From assembly GCA_028710565.1 (NCBI GenBank), contig JAQTTV010000004.1, forward strand, positions 1 to 64,000: a DNA stretch of 64,000 bases, given 5' to 3'. Below, piece after piece: positions 30,186 to 40,477 of the stretch. The DNA is from Gallionella sp. (lineage in GTDB: Bacteria; Pseudomonadota; Gammaproteobacteria; Burkholderiales; Gallionellaceae). Below the pieces are notes generated by a model. That model saw only the letters and a list, made by a program, of their open reading frames with translations. It searched no databases and was not told the origin of the DNA. The position numbers and the translations under genes were made by a program. Within the stretch, counting starts at the first letter, position 1. The number at the start of each line of letters is the position of its first letter.

Positions 30186-30638
30186 ATGAAAATTCGATAC
30201 TTACTGGCACTTTTATGTGTTTTACCCACGTGGGCTTTGGCAGAAATTTATAAGGCCGTTGATGCTAATGGGCATGTTACCTACTCGAATGCACCACTTA
30301 AGGGCGGCCGAAAAATTATTTCTTCACAACACGGGCAAGAACAACGGGACACGAATAAGGCTGCGGGAACCTCTCGCAACACAGCTTCGCCGACCACCTT
30401 TCCTAGAATAGACAGCGAAACGCAAAAAAATCGTGACAACACTCGTCAAAAAATCTTACAGACCGAGCTAGAAAGTGAAGAAAAGCTACTGATTGAAGCC
30501 CGAAAAGCCCTTAAAGATGCCGAGAGTGCGCCTACTGACCCACAATTCGCAGTCAAAACAAAATCAGCTCTAGAGCAGATTAAAATACACGAGAAAAATA
30601 TCGAGGCGTTGACCACCGAACTCTCCAAACTAAAATAG
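30186..30638 (+). CDS. DUF4124 domain-containing protein
   Basis: AEIYKAVDANGHVTYSNAPLKGGRKI. Confidence 0.8.
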   Translation: MKIRYLLALLCVLPTWALAEIYKAVDANGHVTYSNAPLKGGRKIISSQHGQEQRDTNKAAGTSRNTASPTTFPRIDSETQKNRDNTRQKILQTELESEEKLLIEARKALKDAESAPTDPQFAVKTKSALEQIKIHEKNIEALTTELSKLK

Positions 30639-30674
30639 TTGCAATGGCATACTTCGTGCTTATTATCTAAAACT

Positions 30675-31718
30675 ATGCGCGACTTCCCTTACATCACCTT
30701 AGAACATCTTGCCACTGCGGTTGTCGTGTTGGACGATCAGGTGCGCATTAACTATCTCAATCCAGCGGCTGAGAACCTATTTAGCACCAGTGGCAAAGGC
30801 TTGTATGGACTACCGCTGCCACAAGTTTTTTGCGATACCGAGCAATTGATTTGCGCGATTCAGCAAGCATTGCATAACAATGCCAGCTACATCGAACACG
30901 ATTTATCCTTAGGGGTATTGGGGCGTGCGAAACAACATCTGCGCGGAGCCGTGACCCCTGTGCAATTGGTGGCGAAACGCTTTTTGTTGTTGGAATTTCA
31001 CCCGATTGACCGCCCATTGAAACTGGCGCGCGAAGCACAGATGTTGGATCAAACGCAGGCGAATCGTTTGCTGCTGCGCAATTTAGCGCATGAAATTAAA
31101 AACCCCTTGGGCGGCATACGCGGGGCAGCACAATTGTTGGAGCACGAGCTCGAAAAACCTGGGCTGCGTGAATATACCCAAATCATCATTCAAGAAGCAG
31201 ATCGCCTACGAGTGTTGATGGAGAAACTACTCACCCCACAAGCATCCACTCATTACAGCGCGGTGAATATCCACGAAGTGTTGGAGCGGGTGCGCAGTGT
31301 GGTGATGGCGGAGATTCCTGATACCTTGGACATCGAGCGTGATTACGATACCAGCTTGCCAATGTTGGTGGGTGACCAAGCACAACTGATACAAGTGATG
31401 CTCAACATCGTACGAAACGCTGCACAAGCCATGCAGGGCAAGGGGAAAATTGTTTTACGCACCCGCATTGCCCGTCAGATTACCTTGATGAAACGCCGTC
31501 ATCGACTCGCACTGGTGGTGCAGATTATTGATAATGGCCCTGGGATTTTACCTGAATTGCGTGACAAAATTTTCTACCCGCTGGTGTCGGGACGTGCCGA
31601 TGGACATGGCTTAGGGCTCACCCTCGCGCAGGACTTTGTCAGCCAACACCAAGGCGCGATTGAATTTGAAAGCGAAGCAGGACGCACCTGCTTCTCCGTT
31701 TACCTACCACTACCTTGA
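30675..31718 (+). CDS. glnL: Nitrogen regulation sensor kinase NtrB
   Basis: PAS; LRNLAHEIKNPLGGIRGAAQLLE; GHGLGLTLAQDFV; next to ntrC. Confidence 0.92.
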   Translation: MRDFPYITLEHLATAVVVLDDQVRINYLNPAAENLFSTSGKGLYGLPLPQVFCDTEQLICAIQQALHNNASYIEHDLSLGVLGRAKQHLRGAVTPVQLVAKRFLLLEFHPIDRPLKLAREAQMLDQTQANRLLLRNLAHEIKNPLGGIRGAAQLLEHELEKPGLREYTQIIIQEADRLRVLMEKLLTPQASTHYSAVNIHEVLERVRSVVMAEIPDTLDIERDYDTSLPMLVGDQAQLIQVMLNIVRNAAQAMQGKGKIVLRTRIARQITLMKRRHRLALVVQIIDNGPGILPELRDKIFYPLVSGRADGHGLGLTLAQDFVSQHQGAIEFESEAGRTCFSVYLPLP

Positions 31719-31852
31719 GAGACTGAGAAAGGCGGAAGGAGAAGGGGATTGTTGAGAAGGGAGAAGAGGGCAGGGAGAAGGGTAAAACCCCGTGTCCATT
31801 CCACCGTTCCTTCTCTCTTCCCCCTTCCCTCTTTCCCCTTCCCTGAATAGAA

Positions 31853-33274
31853 ATGACTAAACCCGTCTGGATTATTGATGATGACCGCTCAATTCGTTGG
31901 GTACTCGAAAAATCGCTACTGCGTGAAGGAATAGACTTTAAAAGTTTTGCCAGCGCGGATGAAGCATTGCGCGGATTAAGCCAAGAAACCCCACAAGTGG
32001 TAGTGAGTGATATACGGATGCCAGGCATGTCTGGATTGGATTTTTTACAAGTCTTACATCAACGCTACCCGCAGATTCCCGTCATCATTATGACCGCCTA
32101 CTCCGACTTGGAAAGTGCTGTAACAGCATTTCAAGGGGGGGCGTTCGAGTATTTGCCCAAACCGTTTGACATCAATCAAGCGGTCGCGTTGATACGTCGC
32201 GCGCTGGAACAAAGCCGTCGCAAAGCCGAAGAAGTTGAAGCGGTCACCGTGGTCGCCGATATTTTGGGGCAAGCTCCCGCTATGCAGGAAGTGTTTCGCG
32301 CCATCGGGCGACTGTCGCAATCTCATGCGACCGTGTTGATTAACGGTGAATCAGGATCGGGCAAGGAATTGGTTGCACGCGCTTTGCACCGCCATAGCCC
32401 CCGTGCAGCACAGCCGTTTATCGCCATCAATACCGCCGCCATTCCCAAAGACCTGCTGGAATCAGAATTGTTTGGACACGAACGCGGTGCGTTTACAGGT
32501 GCGGCGGCGATGCGGCGAGGACGTTTTGAACAAGCGGAAGGGGGTACGCTGTTCCTCGATGAGATCGGCGATATGCCTGCGGATTTGCAAACCTGCTTAC
32601 TGCGCGTGCTGTCTGATGGACATTATTACCGCGTGGGGGGGCATCAACCCATCAAAGCCAATGTGCGCATCATCACGGCGACTCACCAAAATTTGGATGA
32701 ACGGGTGAAGCAAGGCTTATTCCGTGAAGACTTATTCCATCGCCTCAATGTGATTCGCTTGCGCTTGCCACCGCTACGGGAGCGACGCGAAGATATTCCT
32801 TTGCTGGCGAAATACTTTTTGCAAAAAAGTGCCCGCGAATTGGCGGTTGAGCCGAAACAATTTAGCGAAGCGACACTGCGTTATCTGAGTGTGCAGGATT
32901 TCCCAGGCAACGTGCGCCAACTAGAAAACTTATGTCACTGGCTCACCGTGATGACCCCCTCTCAAGTGGTCGAAATTGCGGACTTACCTAACGAGTGGCG
33001 TGGATCAGAGACTGAAACAGCGTCCGTCGCCAGTGGCGGTGGAGACTGGTGCAGCGCATTGGCTGAAACTGCCGCACAAGCGTTGCAACGGGGCGATGAG
33101 CGCATTATGGACACGCTGACCCAGCAATTTGAACGCACCCTTATTTTGCAAGCCCTGCAACACACCCATGGTCGCCGCATCGAAGCTGCTATATTGTTAG
33201 GGATAGGGCGCAATACCCTAACTCGCAAAATTCAAGAGCTGGGACTAGAACCCGATGGCGATACCCCGTCGTAA
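31853..33274 (+). CDS. glnG: Nitrogen regulator NtrC
   Basis: PVWIIDDDRSIRWVLEKSL; GESGSGKE; GAFTGA; Fis HTH. Confidence 0.93.
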   Translation: MTKPVWIIDDDRSIRWVLEKSLLREGIDFKSFASADEALRGLSQETPQVVVSDIRMPGMSGLDFLQVLHQRYPQIPVIIMTAYSDLESAVTAFQGGAFEYLPKPFDINQAVALIRRALEQSRRKAEEVEAVTVVADILGQAPAMQEVFRAIGRLSQSHATVLINGESGSGKELVARALHRHSPRAAQPFIAINTAAIPKDLLESELFGHERGAFTGAAAMRRGRFEQAEGGTLFLDEIGDMPADLQTCLLRVLSDGHYYRVGGHQPIKANVRIITATHQNLDERVKQGLFREDLFHRLNVIRLRLPPLRERREDIPLLAKYFLQKSARELAVEPKQFSEATLRYLSVQDFPGNVRQLENLCHWLTVMTPSQVVEIADLPNEWRGSETETASVASGGGDWCSALAETAAQALQRGDERIMDTLTQQFERTLILQALQHTHGRRIEAAILLGIGRNTLTRKIQELGLEPDGDTPS

Positions 33275-33475
33275 TCACTTTCAACGTATCCATTGTGAGT
33301 CCATTGTCGTGACGACCTGATTTGTGATTGGGCTGTCACGATATTGATATTCAGTTCGAGGTAGAATACCGCTGCAATAGAAACCCCGTTTGCACATAGC
33401 TCATCCTTGTGACGAGATAGGTGATCTATTGGTCCAGTTGACTGTGTAATTGATTTTTTGACAAGGAGCAAGGAT

Positions 33476-33985
33476 ATGAAGAAAGTAAATGTTGCTATGT
33501 TTCTGGTAGGGCTGCTGAGTAGTTTTTCAGCGTGGAGTGCGGGTGTGACACCCAAAGAAATGGTACTGGCACATAACATCTGGCGAGCACAAGTAGGCGT
33601 GGGTGGGGTAACTTATTCTGAGGAATTAGCCGCTTCGGCACAAGCATGGGCGGATCATTTGAAAACCACACGCAATTGCAGTATGCAGCATAGCCAGGGC
33701 AAAGAAGGCGAAAATCTGTACTGGGCTGGAGCTTGGTCAAATGGGCCTGCACAGGATGTGATGTCGAAAGAGGTCGTGGACTCGTGGGCAAGTGAGAAAA
33801 AAGATTACACCTACGCCGACAACAGTTGCGCCACAGGTAAAGTGTGTGGGCATTACACCCAAGTGGTCTGGAGAGACACGACCACGGTGGGTTGTGGCAT
33901 GGCAATGTGCGACAGCCCCAAAAATCAAGTCTGGGTGTGCCAATATCTGCCTGCTGGTAACTGGGTAGGACAAAAGCCTTATTAA
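33476..33985 (+). CDS. CAP/SCP (PR-1-like) secreted protein
   Basis: HNIWRAQVGVGGVTYSEELAASAQAWADHL, CGHYTQVVWRDTTTVGCGMAMC, WVCQYLPAGNWVGQKPY. Confidence 0.85.
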   Translation: MKKVNVAMFLVGLLSSFSAWSAGVTPKEMVLAHNIWRAQVGVGGVTYSEELAASAQAWADHLKTTRNCSMQHSQGKEGENLYWAGAWSNGPAQDVMSKEVVDSWASEKKDYTYADNSCATGKVCGHYTQVVWRDTTTVGCGMAMCDSPKNQVWVCQYLPAGNWVGQKPY

Positions 33986-34077
33986 ACATAACGCAAGCTG
34001 TCGGGTTAGGAGTTGTCACATCTAACCCGCGCGACGACAACGCGCGTATTGCAAATGCGTTGCCAGATAAACTGCAA

Positions 34078-34106
34078 ATAAAAAAGTGCGACCCGAAAGT
34101 CGCACC
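34078..34106 (-). terminator. Terminator of 6S RNA
   Basis: Minus strand GTGCGACTTTCGGGTCGCACTTTTTTATTT. Confidence 0.8.
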
Positions 34107-34114
34107 GAAATAAA

Positions 34115-34290
34115 AGTTCCCCGCCTGTGCCGTTGACTTAGCATCTCGAACCGTAAGGTTCAAGAGGGTCACGCCTCTGCCACATCAGGATCATCCTCGA
34201 AGGGACATTCACAACAGTAGCGTCTGAGTTGCGACCTAAGTAATTACTTGGTTCAAAGAATATATAAGCCTCTCGAACACCGCAGGGAAC
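34115..34290 (-). ncRNA. ssrS: 6S RNA
   Basis: GTTCCCTGCGGTGTTCG 5' end pairs with 3' GGCACAGGCGGGGAAC; about 176 nt; directly downstream of zapA; followed by terminator. Confidence 0.85.
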
Positions 34291-34347
34291 AACTGGTAAA
34301 CGTTGGATAATAAAAACATCCCGCCGCTTTTTGTATTCAAACTGTGA

Positions 34348-34656
34348 CTAAAACAGCGAGCCTTGTTCTGCTAAGGCATCTTCTATTGTCGTCTGCATGT
34401 CTTGCATTCTACGCGTAAATTCCATCAGGTCAAAGCCTGTAAATGCTTTCATGCCTAATAATTCGTGGGTAATTTTAATCGCTGCCAACATGGCAACGCG
34501 TTCAGCGTTGATTACTTTACCAGAATCCCGAATTTCACTCATTTTTCCATCAAGATAAGCTACCGCTTTCAACAAGTCAGCGCGCTCTTCTTCACGGCAG
34601 GAGATACGAAATTTGTGGTTATACAGCTCAAATTCCAACGTGTGATGGACATTCAT
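34348..34656 (-). CDS. zapA: Cell division protein ZapA
   Basis: HTLEFELYNHKFRISCREEERADLLKAVAYLDGKMSEIRDSGKVINAERVAMLAAIKITHELL. Confidence 0.88.
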   Translation of the reverse strand: MNVHHTLEFELYNHKFRISCREEERADLLKAVAYLDGKMSEIRDSGKVINAERVAMLAAIKITHELLGMKAFTGFDLMEFTRRMQDMQTTIEDALAEQGSLF

Positions 34657-34835
34657 GGTGTATTTTCCTGTGGCGTACTGTCTGAATGCGGTGAGGAATC
34701 TTGCTGCTCGGCGTGGGTATGGTTCAAAGCCTCTGCCAGTTCCTGACGAAGATGATGGTTTTCGACCCGCAAGCGCGCATTGAGCTGAACCAGCTGCGTG
34801 ATCTTTTCTTCCAGTAAATTAAGTTCTTTTCTCAT
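34653..34835 (-). CDS. Small coiled-coil protein, TIGR02449/ZapB-like
   Basis: MRKELNLLEEKITQLVQLNARLRVENHHLRQELAEA; overlaps zapA. Confidence 0.7.
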   Translation of the reverse strand: MRKELNLLEEKITQLVQLNARLRVENHHLRQELAEALNHTHAEQQDSSPHSDSTPQENTP

Positions 34836-34905
34836 GGTTTGAATATAGATTGAAACAGGCGGTTAAGTCAAACAAAATCCTGCTGTCTGAATAGTGAATT
34901 CAGCG

Positions 34906-36123
34906 TTAAGGCATTGTTTTTTGTTGCGCAAGCTGTTGCTTTAATTGCCGTGCCGCCAGCGCGTAGCCACCATCACTGCCATCCACAAAATGCAAATGAT
35001 TGTCTTTGTAGGATTGCACCAAGCATGTCACCAAGGCTTCACGCGATTTGTGTATGCCATACACCAACTGACCTGCCGTACGCTCTTGCCCCAGATAGTT
35101 TTCTAGCTCGGTCGCTTGTTGCTCGCTACCATCAATCACCATGCGCAACATCCCATCAAATTTGCGGAAATCTGAATTCTCAACCAACTCCTCACGATAG
35201 CGACTCCATTTCACTGATTTAGTATTGAGATTAAAGGCAAACATCATGTGTCCAGCGATGCCCTGAAACAACATTTTTACGCCATATACCACGCGATAAA
35301 TAGCGGATAAATCTTCCGTTTGCACACGCCATTCGTGCAATAACAAACGCGGCTTAAAGGTCATGGTGAGCGCGTTGCTGCGCAAGGGATGATAGCTTTC
35401 CACCTCGCCATAAATCGACTGAATGTGCGCCAATACGCGTTGGTAAGTCGCAACAACTTGCCCACTCTCCGCCGAGCTGGCGGCGATGAGCAACGACAAT
35501 TTATGATCCTGAAAACTCGGCACACCCTGCCAGCGACAACTAAAGCCATCAAAATTCGCCTCCGCTTCGCCCATTTGCTCATCCACCCGCAACACCCCTG
35601 TCGCACTGGGCGTTTTAACCCGCCGTTCCGCTTCGTCCCAGCCGCGTCCCGACAAGGCAGTTTGCAATGCGCTAGGCGACAAACGTACTTTGCCTAATCG
35701 TACCGAATGCCCTAAAGCCACTAAATCACTGACTTTGACCATGCCCACGCGTAAGCCTAAGCCAAAGCCTGCACGAGATAAACGCTGCGCGCCACGCAAC
35801 GCCACGATCACGGGTTCACGCAATAACTCAGGAATCGCAAAGGTCGCCCCATCGCCACCAAACACAAACGGCAACTCGATCTGCCTATCCACATTCAACA
35901 CCGCCGCGATACACGCCACCCCCACGGTATTCACTTTTTTGTACTCCCCCGCCTCAATCGCCTTGGTCGAACCTTCCACATCCGCCACCACCACCCACCA
36001 ATCCTCAGGGACATCCACATGAAAATGCGCCCCCGTTGCCTCGCTAAAGGTCAACATGGCGGGTAAGTCACGGTAAAAATTTAGGGTTTGAGCCACGGGC
36101 ATGATGGGAAGGTTGGTGTTCAA
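34906..36123 (-). CDS. DUF3095 domain protein (nucleotidyl-cyclase-like)
   Basis: DWWVVVADVEGSTKAIEAGEYKKVNTVGVACIAAVLN...FVFGGDGATFAIPE. Confidence 0.75.
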   Translation of the reverse strand: MNTNLPIMPVAQTLNFYRDLPAMLTFSEATGAHFHVDVPEDWWVVVADVEGSTKAIEAGEYKKVNTVGVACIAAVLNVDRQIELPFVFGGDGATFAIPELLREPVIVALRGAQRLSRAGFGLGLRVGMVKVSDLVALGHSVRLGKVRLSPSALQTALSGRGWDEAERRVKTPSATGVLRVDEQMGEAEANFDGFSCRWQGVPSFQDHKLSLLIAASSAESGQVVATYQRVLAHIQSIYGEVESYHPLRSNALTMTFKPRLLLHEWRVQTEDLSAIYRVVYGVKMLFQGIAGHMMFAFNLNTKSVKWSRYREELVENSDFRKFDGMLRMVIDGSEQQATELENYLGQERTAGQLVYGIHKSREALVTCLVQSYKDNHLHFVDGSDGGYALAARQLKQQLAQQKTMP

Positions 36124-36169
36124 ATAGTAGATCCGCGCAATTCAAATACGAGCCAGTAAAAGCCTAAAG

Positions 36170-36772
36170 TTAGATTAAGGTTGCTTGCACACTGGGACGC
36201 GCATGCACACGCTCAAACCAGATGGCCAGATTGGGGTGAGCCGTGCGCCAGTCACGTTCGGGCTGGCGTAGATCTAGATAGAGCAACGCACTGACCAAGG
36301 AAAGATCCGCTAGTGAAATGGCAGCACCTTCAAACCAGCTGTTTTCTCCCAAGGCTTGGGCGGCATATTCCAGTGCGTGACTAATGGTGCGATTATGCAC
36401 TTTGAATACCCCTGGGTGTTGGTGTTCTGTCGCACGCAGGCGTTCAACTTGCACGATAACCGCCGCATCCATGATGCCATCCGCCAATGCTTCCCAGCGT
36501 TTAACCCGTAGCCGTGCGAAGGGGTCATGTGGGATGAGGATGGGCGTGTCGTTCAGTGTATCGACATAATCAGTAATAACAGGGGAATCAAATACGCAAA
36601 AGTCATCGTCTAAAATCAATGCAGGAACACGCGCTAATGGATTCACACGCGCAGACAAACTACCTGGATCACGTGGCGCATCCACAATGTACTCATGGGG
36701 AATTTGTTTTTCCAGCAAAACCAAGCGTACTTTGCGAACGTAAGGACTGGTATTCGTACCGAGCAATTTCAT
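36170..36772 (-). CDS. Glutathione S-transferase family protein
   Basis: MKLLGTNTSPYVRKVRLVLLEKQIPHEY; GST fold C-terminus. Confidence 0.88.
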   Translation of the reverse strand: MKLLGTNTSPYVRKVRLVLLEKQIPHEYIVDAPRDPGSLSARVNPLARVPALILDDDFCVFDSPVITDYVDTLNDTPILIPHDPFARLRVKRWEALADGIMDAAVIVQVERLRATEHQHPGVFKVHNRTISHALEYAAQALGENSWFEGAAISLADLSLVSALLYLDLRQPERDWRTAHPNLAIWFERVHARPSVQATLI

Positions 36773-36788
36773 GTGCGCTCCTGATAAA

Positions 36789-38480
36789 TTATTGGGTTGG
36801 GGTTTGTGCAGGCACTATCCGTTGATAGAGTCGATAGCGTTCATTTTTATCACCTTTGCGGCTACCTTCCCATATCTTCTGCCATTGCTTTTCGGCAAAA
36901 ATACGGGCATTGCGGTCACCTTGGATGAGGAGTAAATCGCAGCGGTGTTCACGGTCACGTTCGGTAATGATGTTACCAAAGTAATGCAACATCGCGCGCT
37001 GCCCATCGCCTAGATGATTGCGTTTAATGCAGCGATATTGGTTGGGCATGACTTGCTTCATGGAGACAACCATGCTGCGATAGCTTTTGACGCTATCCAG
37101 CCAAGGCAACCACAACGTCATAGCGAGTATCCAAATCAGGGTAATACCCGCCGCCCAATTGATCACAGCACGCCGCAGAGATCGCCCAATACGCCAGATC
37201 AACACCAACCAAAGTACAGTGGCGACGAGGGCGAACACAAAGGGTGCAGTTTGCAAGGCGGGTTCAAATTCTGGCTGATAATCTTTAAGCCATAAGGTGA
37301 CTTTGGCATGGTTATCCAGCAGCAAGCCAGCCCAGCCCCACCACATCAAAATCGCCAGCAAAGCAAAGGTACTTAAGCCAAACCAGTCCAAGGCATTTGC
37401 CGCGCCGCGTTTCAAACTGGAGAGCGAGGCACTGCCTAACAAGGCGAGGGGTAACAGCAAGGGCAAGGCAAAAATTTCTTTGATGTGGGGTAAGATACTG
37501 AGAACCACGAGCATCACGCCAAAGCTGAGCAGCGGCAGTTGCAAATCATCGCGTTGCGCCAGACGGCTACGGGATTGCCAGATCACCCAAATGGCCAAAG
37601 GCAAAGCAGGCCATGCCAACCAAGGCAGACTTTTAAGGTAGTAAAAGGTGTCCTTATTCGGAATCTGTTGTAAATGGATGAGGAAATTGCCAATATTGTG
37701 CTGCCATGCCCAATCCGCAAATAGGGTGGGTGAACGTTGATAAAGCAAGATGGGCCAGATGGTGAGCCACGGTGTCGCGCATAAGAGGGCGAGACTTAAG
37801 CTGAGAAAATAATTGCGTACGCGCCAATTTTTAAAACACAAGGGCAAGCCTATCGCGATCAAGCCAAACAGCACAGGGGCGATAAATCCCTTCGCCATAA
37901 AACCTATACCTGTACCCAGCCCCAGCCATATCCCCGCGCGTAACACGCGTTCTTGGCTATGGGAAAAGCCCAATAACATCATGGCGATCCCCGCGAGCAG
38001 GGCAAGGTCTGCCACCATCTGATGCGCCCTGACTAACATCCCTAAACAGCCTATGAGAATAATCGCCGTTGCCCAGCCGCGATTTTCACCGTATAACTTG
38101 CGTCCTGTTAAGCCAATCAACAACAAAGTCAATGCCGTGTAAAAACCGCTGGCAAGGCGTGCGCCATCATGCAAAGGCAGCAAGTGTGAAAACAACTTAG
38201 CAAAGGCGGCTGCCGTCCAATAAAACAGTGGTGGGTTTTCCATAAATGGCTCACCTGCCAGCATAGGCACAAGCCAAGTATCTGTCTGCAAGATAGAATA
38301 AATCAAACCAAAGCTATACGCTTCGTCAGGCTTCCACGGATCATGTCCAATCAAGCCCGTGCCTAACCAAATCAGGCACATCAATCCCAACATAGCCGCT
38401 TTGAAGGGGGTAATTGGATTAGGGTCGGTCGGTTTAATAAAATACATAATGAGTTCGTGGAGATAGTCTGCAATGGGCAC
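36789..38480 (-). CDS. ArnT/GT39-like glycosyltransferase
   Basis: HDPWKPDEAYSFGLIY, ENPPLFYWTAA; multi-TM. Confidence 0.8.
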   Translation of the reverse strand: MPIADYLHELIMYFIKPTDPNPITPFKAAMLGLMCLIWLGTGLIGHDPWKPDEAYSFGLIYSILQTDTWLVPMLAGEPFMENPPLFYWTAAAFAKLFSHLLPLHDGARLASGFYTALTLLLIGLTGRKLYGENRGWATAIILIGCLGMLVRAHQMVADLALLAGIAMMLLGFSHSQERVLRAGIWLGLGTGIGFMAKGFIAPVLFGLIAIGLPLCFKNWRVRNYFLSLSLALLCATPWLTIWPILLYQRSPTLFADWAWQHNIGNFLIHLQQIPNKDTFYYLKSLPWLAWPALPLAIWVIWQSRSRLAQRDDLQLPLLSFGVMLVVLSILPHIKEIFALPLLLPLALLGSASLSSLKRGAANALDWFGLSTFALLAILMWWGWAGLLLDNHAKVTLWLKDYQPEFEPALQTAPFVFALVATVLWLVLIWRIGRSLRRAVINWAAGITLIWILAMTLWLPWLDSVKSYRSMVVSMKQVMPNQYRCIKRNHLGDGQRAMLHYFGNIITERDREHRCDLLLIQGDRNARIFAEKQWQKIWEGSRKGDKNERYRLYQRIVPAQTPTQ

Positions 38481-38500
38481 ACGCTGCCCCCACCGCAGCC

Positions 38501-39931
38501 TTATTCGATGATTTTAACTTTCTGCCCCGCTTGTGGTTCACCTGTTGGGTATAAAGCGTTAATCAGGCGTAAATAGCTTTCTGCCGATTGTCCCAAGGGA
38601 GAACGTTGTGCCAATTTGGCAATCGTATCGCCCGATTTTGCTGTGATGACACGCACCGTCAGGGGTTTAATTTGTTTACGTTCTTCGGCACTCAGGGTAT
38701 GAAAGCTACGAATTGCTTCCAGCATTGCTGTTTTGTATTTGATGTAAGCAGGAGCAGTTTTGCTTGTACCTTGAATCAAAAAGGCTTGCTGATCAACATA
38801 GAACACGCCCATCGTCGCCGTCGGCAAATAGACCAGAGCGGCAGATAAGCCGTTAATGGTCACTTCCTCCACTTGCCCATTCGACCCCGCCAAGATGCGT
38901 GCCACATTGCCTGGTGTGCCATTGGGTTTGCCCAGCTTCATTTGCAAGTTGGCTTCGCCTTGGGGGCTAATCGCCAGCAAGCTATCAGGTAAGTTATGCA
39001 CTTGCCAATCCAGCGGAAATTGCAAAGCGATGCCTAGCTCAGCTTGAGCGAAGCGATTGTTGCGTACCACGCCCTGCTCCACACTATCATTGAAAATCAA
39101 GCCATTGATCGCAGTCAGAAACTCGTCTCGTCCTGCAAAGGGTTGCGCTACGGTTTGTTTCGCAGCTTCACCGACGGCTTGTTGCAGCCGTGTGTCATTG
39201 TCAGGATGGGTGGCAAACACGCCATGATAACGGCGCGGTGCACGTCCTTCTTGCTTGGCAAGCTCCACATCTTGTAATTCTTGATTCTTCAACACCCCAA
39301 TAATCTTCACAATGGCTTGCGGATCGTAATCAGAACGCGCCAAATAGTCCGCACCTAGGCGATCCGCCTCCAGCTCGTGGTCGCGACCATAACCCGACAA
39401 TAACGCCCCGCCCAGTAAATTGGTCAAATTGTGTCCAACATTGGTATTGATTTGCGGGATGAAAATCGACGCAATGGTGATGCCGATATTGGCTGCTTGT
39501 GTTGCACTTTGCTGACGCACCCCATGACGTGCCGTCACGTGACCAATTTCATGACCCAATACGGCCGCCAGTTCCGCTTCTGAGTTGAGATACGCCATGA
39601 TGCCACGGGTGATATAGACATAGCCCCCAGGCAGGGCAAAGGCGTTGATTTCAGGAGAATCCAATACTGTGAAATGGTATTCCAAGTTGGGACGGTGGCT
39701 GTTTTTAGCTAATTTTTGCCCAACGCTATCGACATAATCTTGCAAGGCTTTGGAAGGGTAAACCTGATATTGCTTTTTCACTTCAGCATCAGATTGCCGC
39801 CCGACTGCGATTTCCTGATTTTCAGACATCATCACAAAATCATTTCGCCCTGTCACAGGATTGTTCGCACAACCAACGAGCGATAGCAGTAGCCCGACAA
39901 TCAGAAAAGTACGCATGTTAGCTCCAATCAA
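38501..39931 (-). CDS. M48-family metalloprotease, BepA-like, LysM-like C-terminus
   Basis: HEIGHVTARHGV; lipobox LVGCANN; C-terminal AKSGDTIAKLAQRSPLG. Confidence 0.88.
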   Translation of the reverse strand: MIGANMRTFLIVGLLLSLVGCANNPVTGRNDFVMMSENQEIAVGRQSDAEVKKQYQVYPSKALQDYVDSVGQKLAKNSHRPNLEYHFTVLDSPEINAFALPGGYVYITRGIMAYLNSEAELAAVLGHEIGHVTARHGVRQQSATQAANIGITIASIFIPQINTNVGHNLTNLLGGALLSGYGRDHELEADRLGADYLARSDYDPQAIVKIIGVLKNQELQDVELAKQEGRAPRRYHGVFATHPDNDTRLQQAVGEAAKQTVAQPFAGRDEFLTAINGLIFNDSVEQGVVRNNRFAQAELGIALQFPLDWQVHNLPDSLLAISPQGEANLQMKLGKPNGTPGNVARILAGSNGQVEEVTINGLSAALVYLPTATMGVFYVDQQAFLIQGTSKTAPAYIKYKTAMLEAIRSFHTLSAEERKQIKPLTVRVITAKSGDTIAKLAQRSPLGQSAESYLRLINALYPTGEPQAGQKVKIIE

Positions 39932-39991
39932 AAATTAAATGCAGTCAGATGAAATGAGTCTCACGGTGAAGTTTAGCGAATGACACCACAA

Positions 39992-40018
39992 TAAAAAAGG
40001 CAGCATACGCCGCCTTTT
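39992..40018 (-). terminator. Rho-independent terminator of rpmE
   Basis: AAAAAGGCGGCGTATGCTGCCTTTTTT on minus strand. Confidence 0.8.
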
Positions 40019-40042
40019 TCGTTGATGCTATTGTGAAACAGA

Positions 40043-40258
40043 TTACGCAGCAGCTTTAGTGCCGTATTTTTGACGGAACTTGTCGATACGACCTGCTGTA
40101 TCAACGATTTTTTGTGTGCCAGTGTAAAAAGGATGGCATTCTGAGCAAACTTCAACGTTTAAAGTTGGTTTTGTCATCACAGATTTAGTCTTAAAAGTAT
40201 GACCGCAGCTACAAACAACGGTGATCTCTGTGTAATTTGGGTGAATATTGTCTTTCAT
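40043..40258 (-). CDS. rpmE: 50S ribosomal protein L31 (zinc type)
   Basis: [27 protein letters not shown]...[10 protein letters not shown]; start trimmed. Confidence 0.95.
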   Translation of the reverse strand: MKDNIHPNYTEITVVCSCGHTFKTKSVMTKPTLNVEVCSECHPFYTGTQKIVDTAGRIDKFRQKYGTKAAA

Positions 40259-40477
40259 TTCTTTTCCTTGCGAGTAGTTTTGTGCGGCGGGTGTACGCAC
40301 TTGAGGGGGTTTGACGAAGTCGCGCATTATCCATAAAAATAGACGCTTACGCAAATTTTTAACCCAAACGGCTATTAGATACAAATAGCCGCACTACTTT
40401 GGTTATAGCGTGCGTCACGCTGAGCACGCTTTTTCCATCCATCAAGCCCTCATTTGCAAATCTGCTACCGCGTATGG

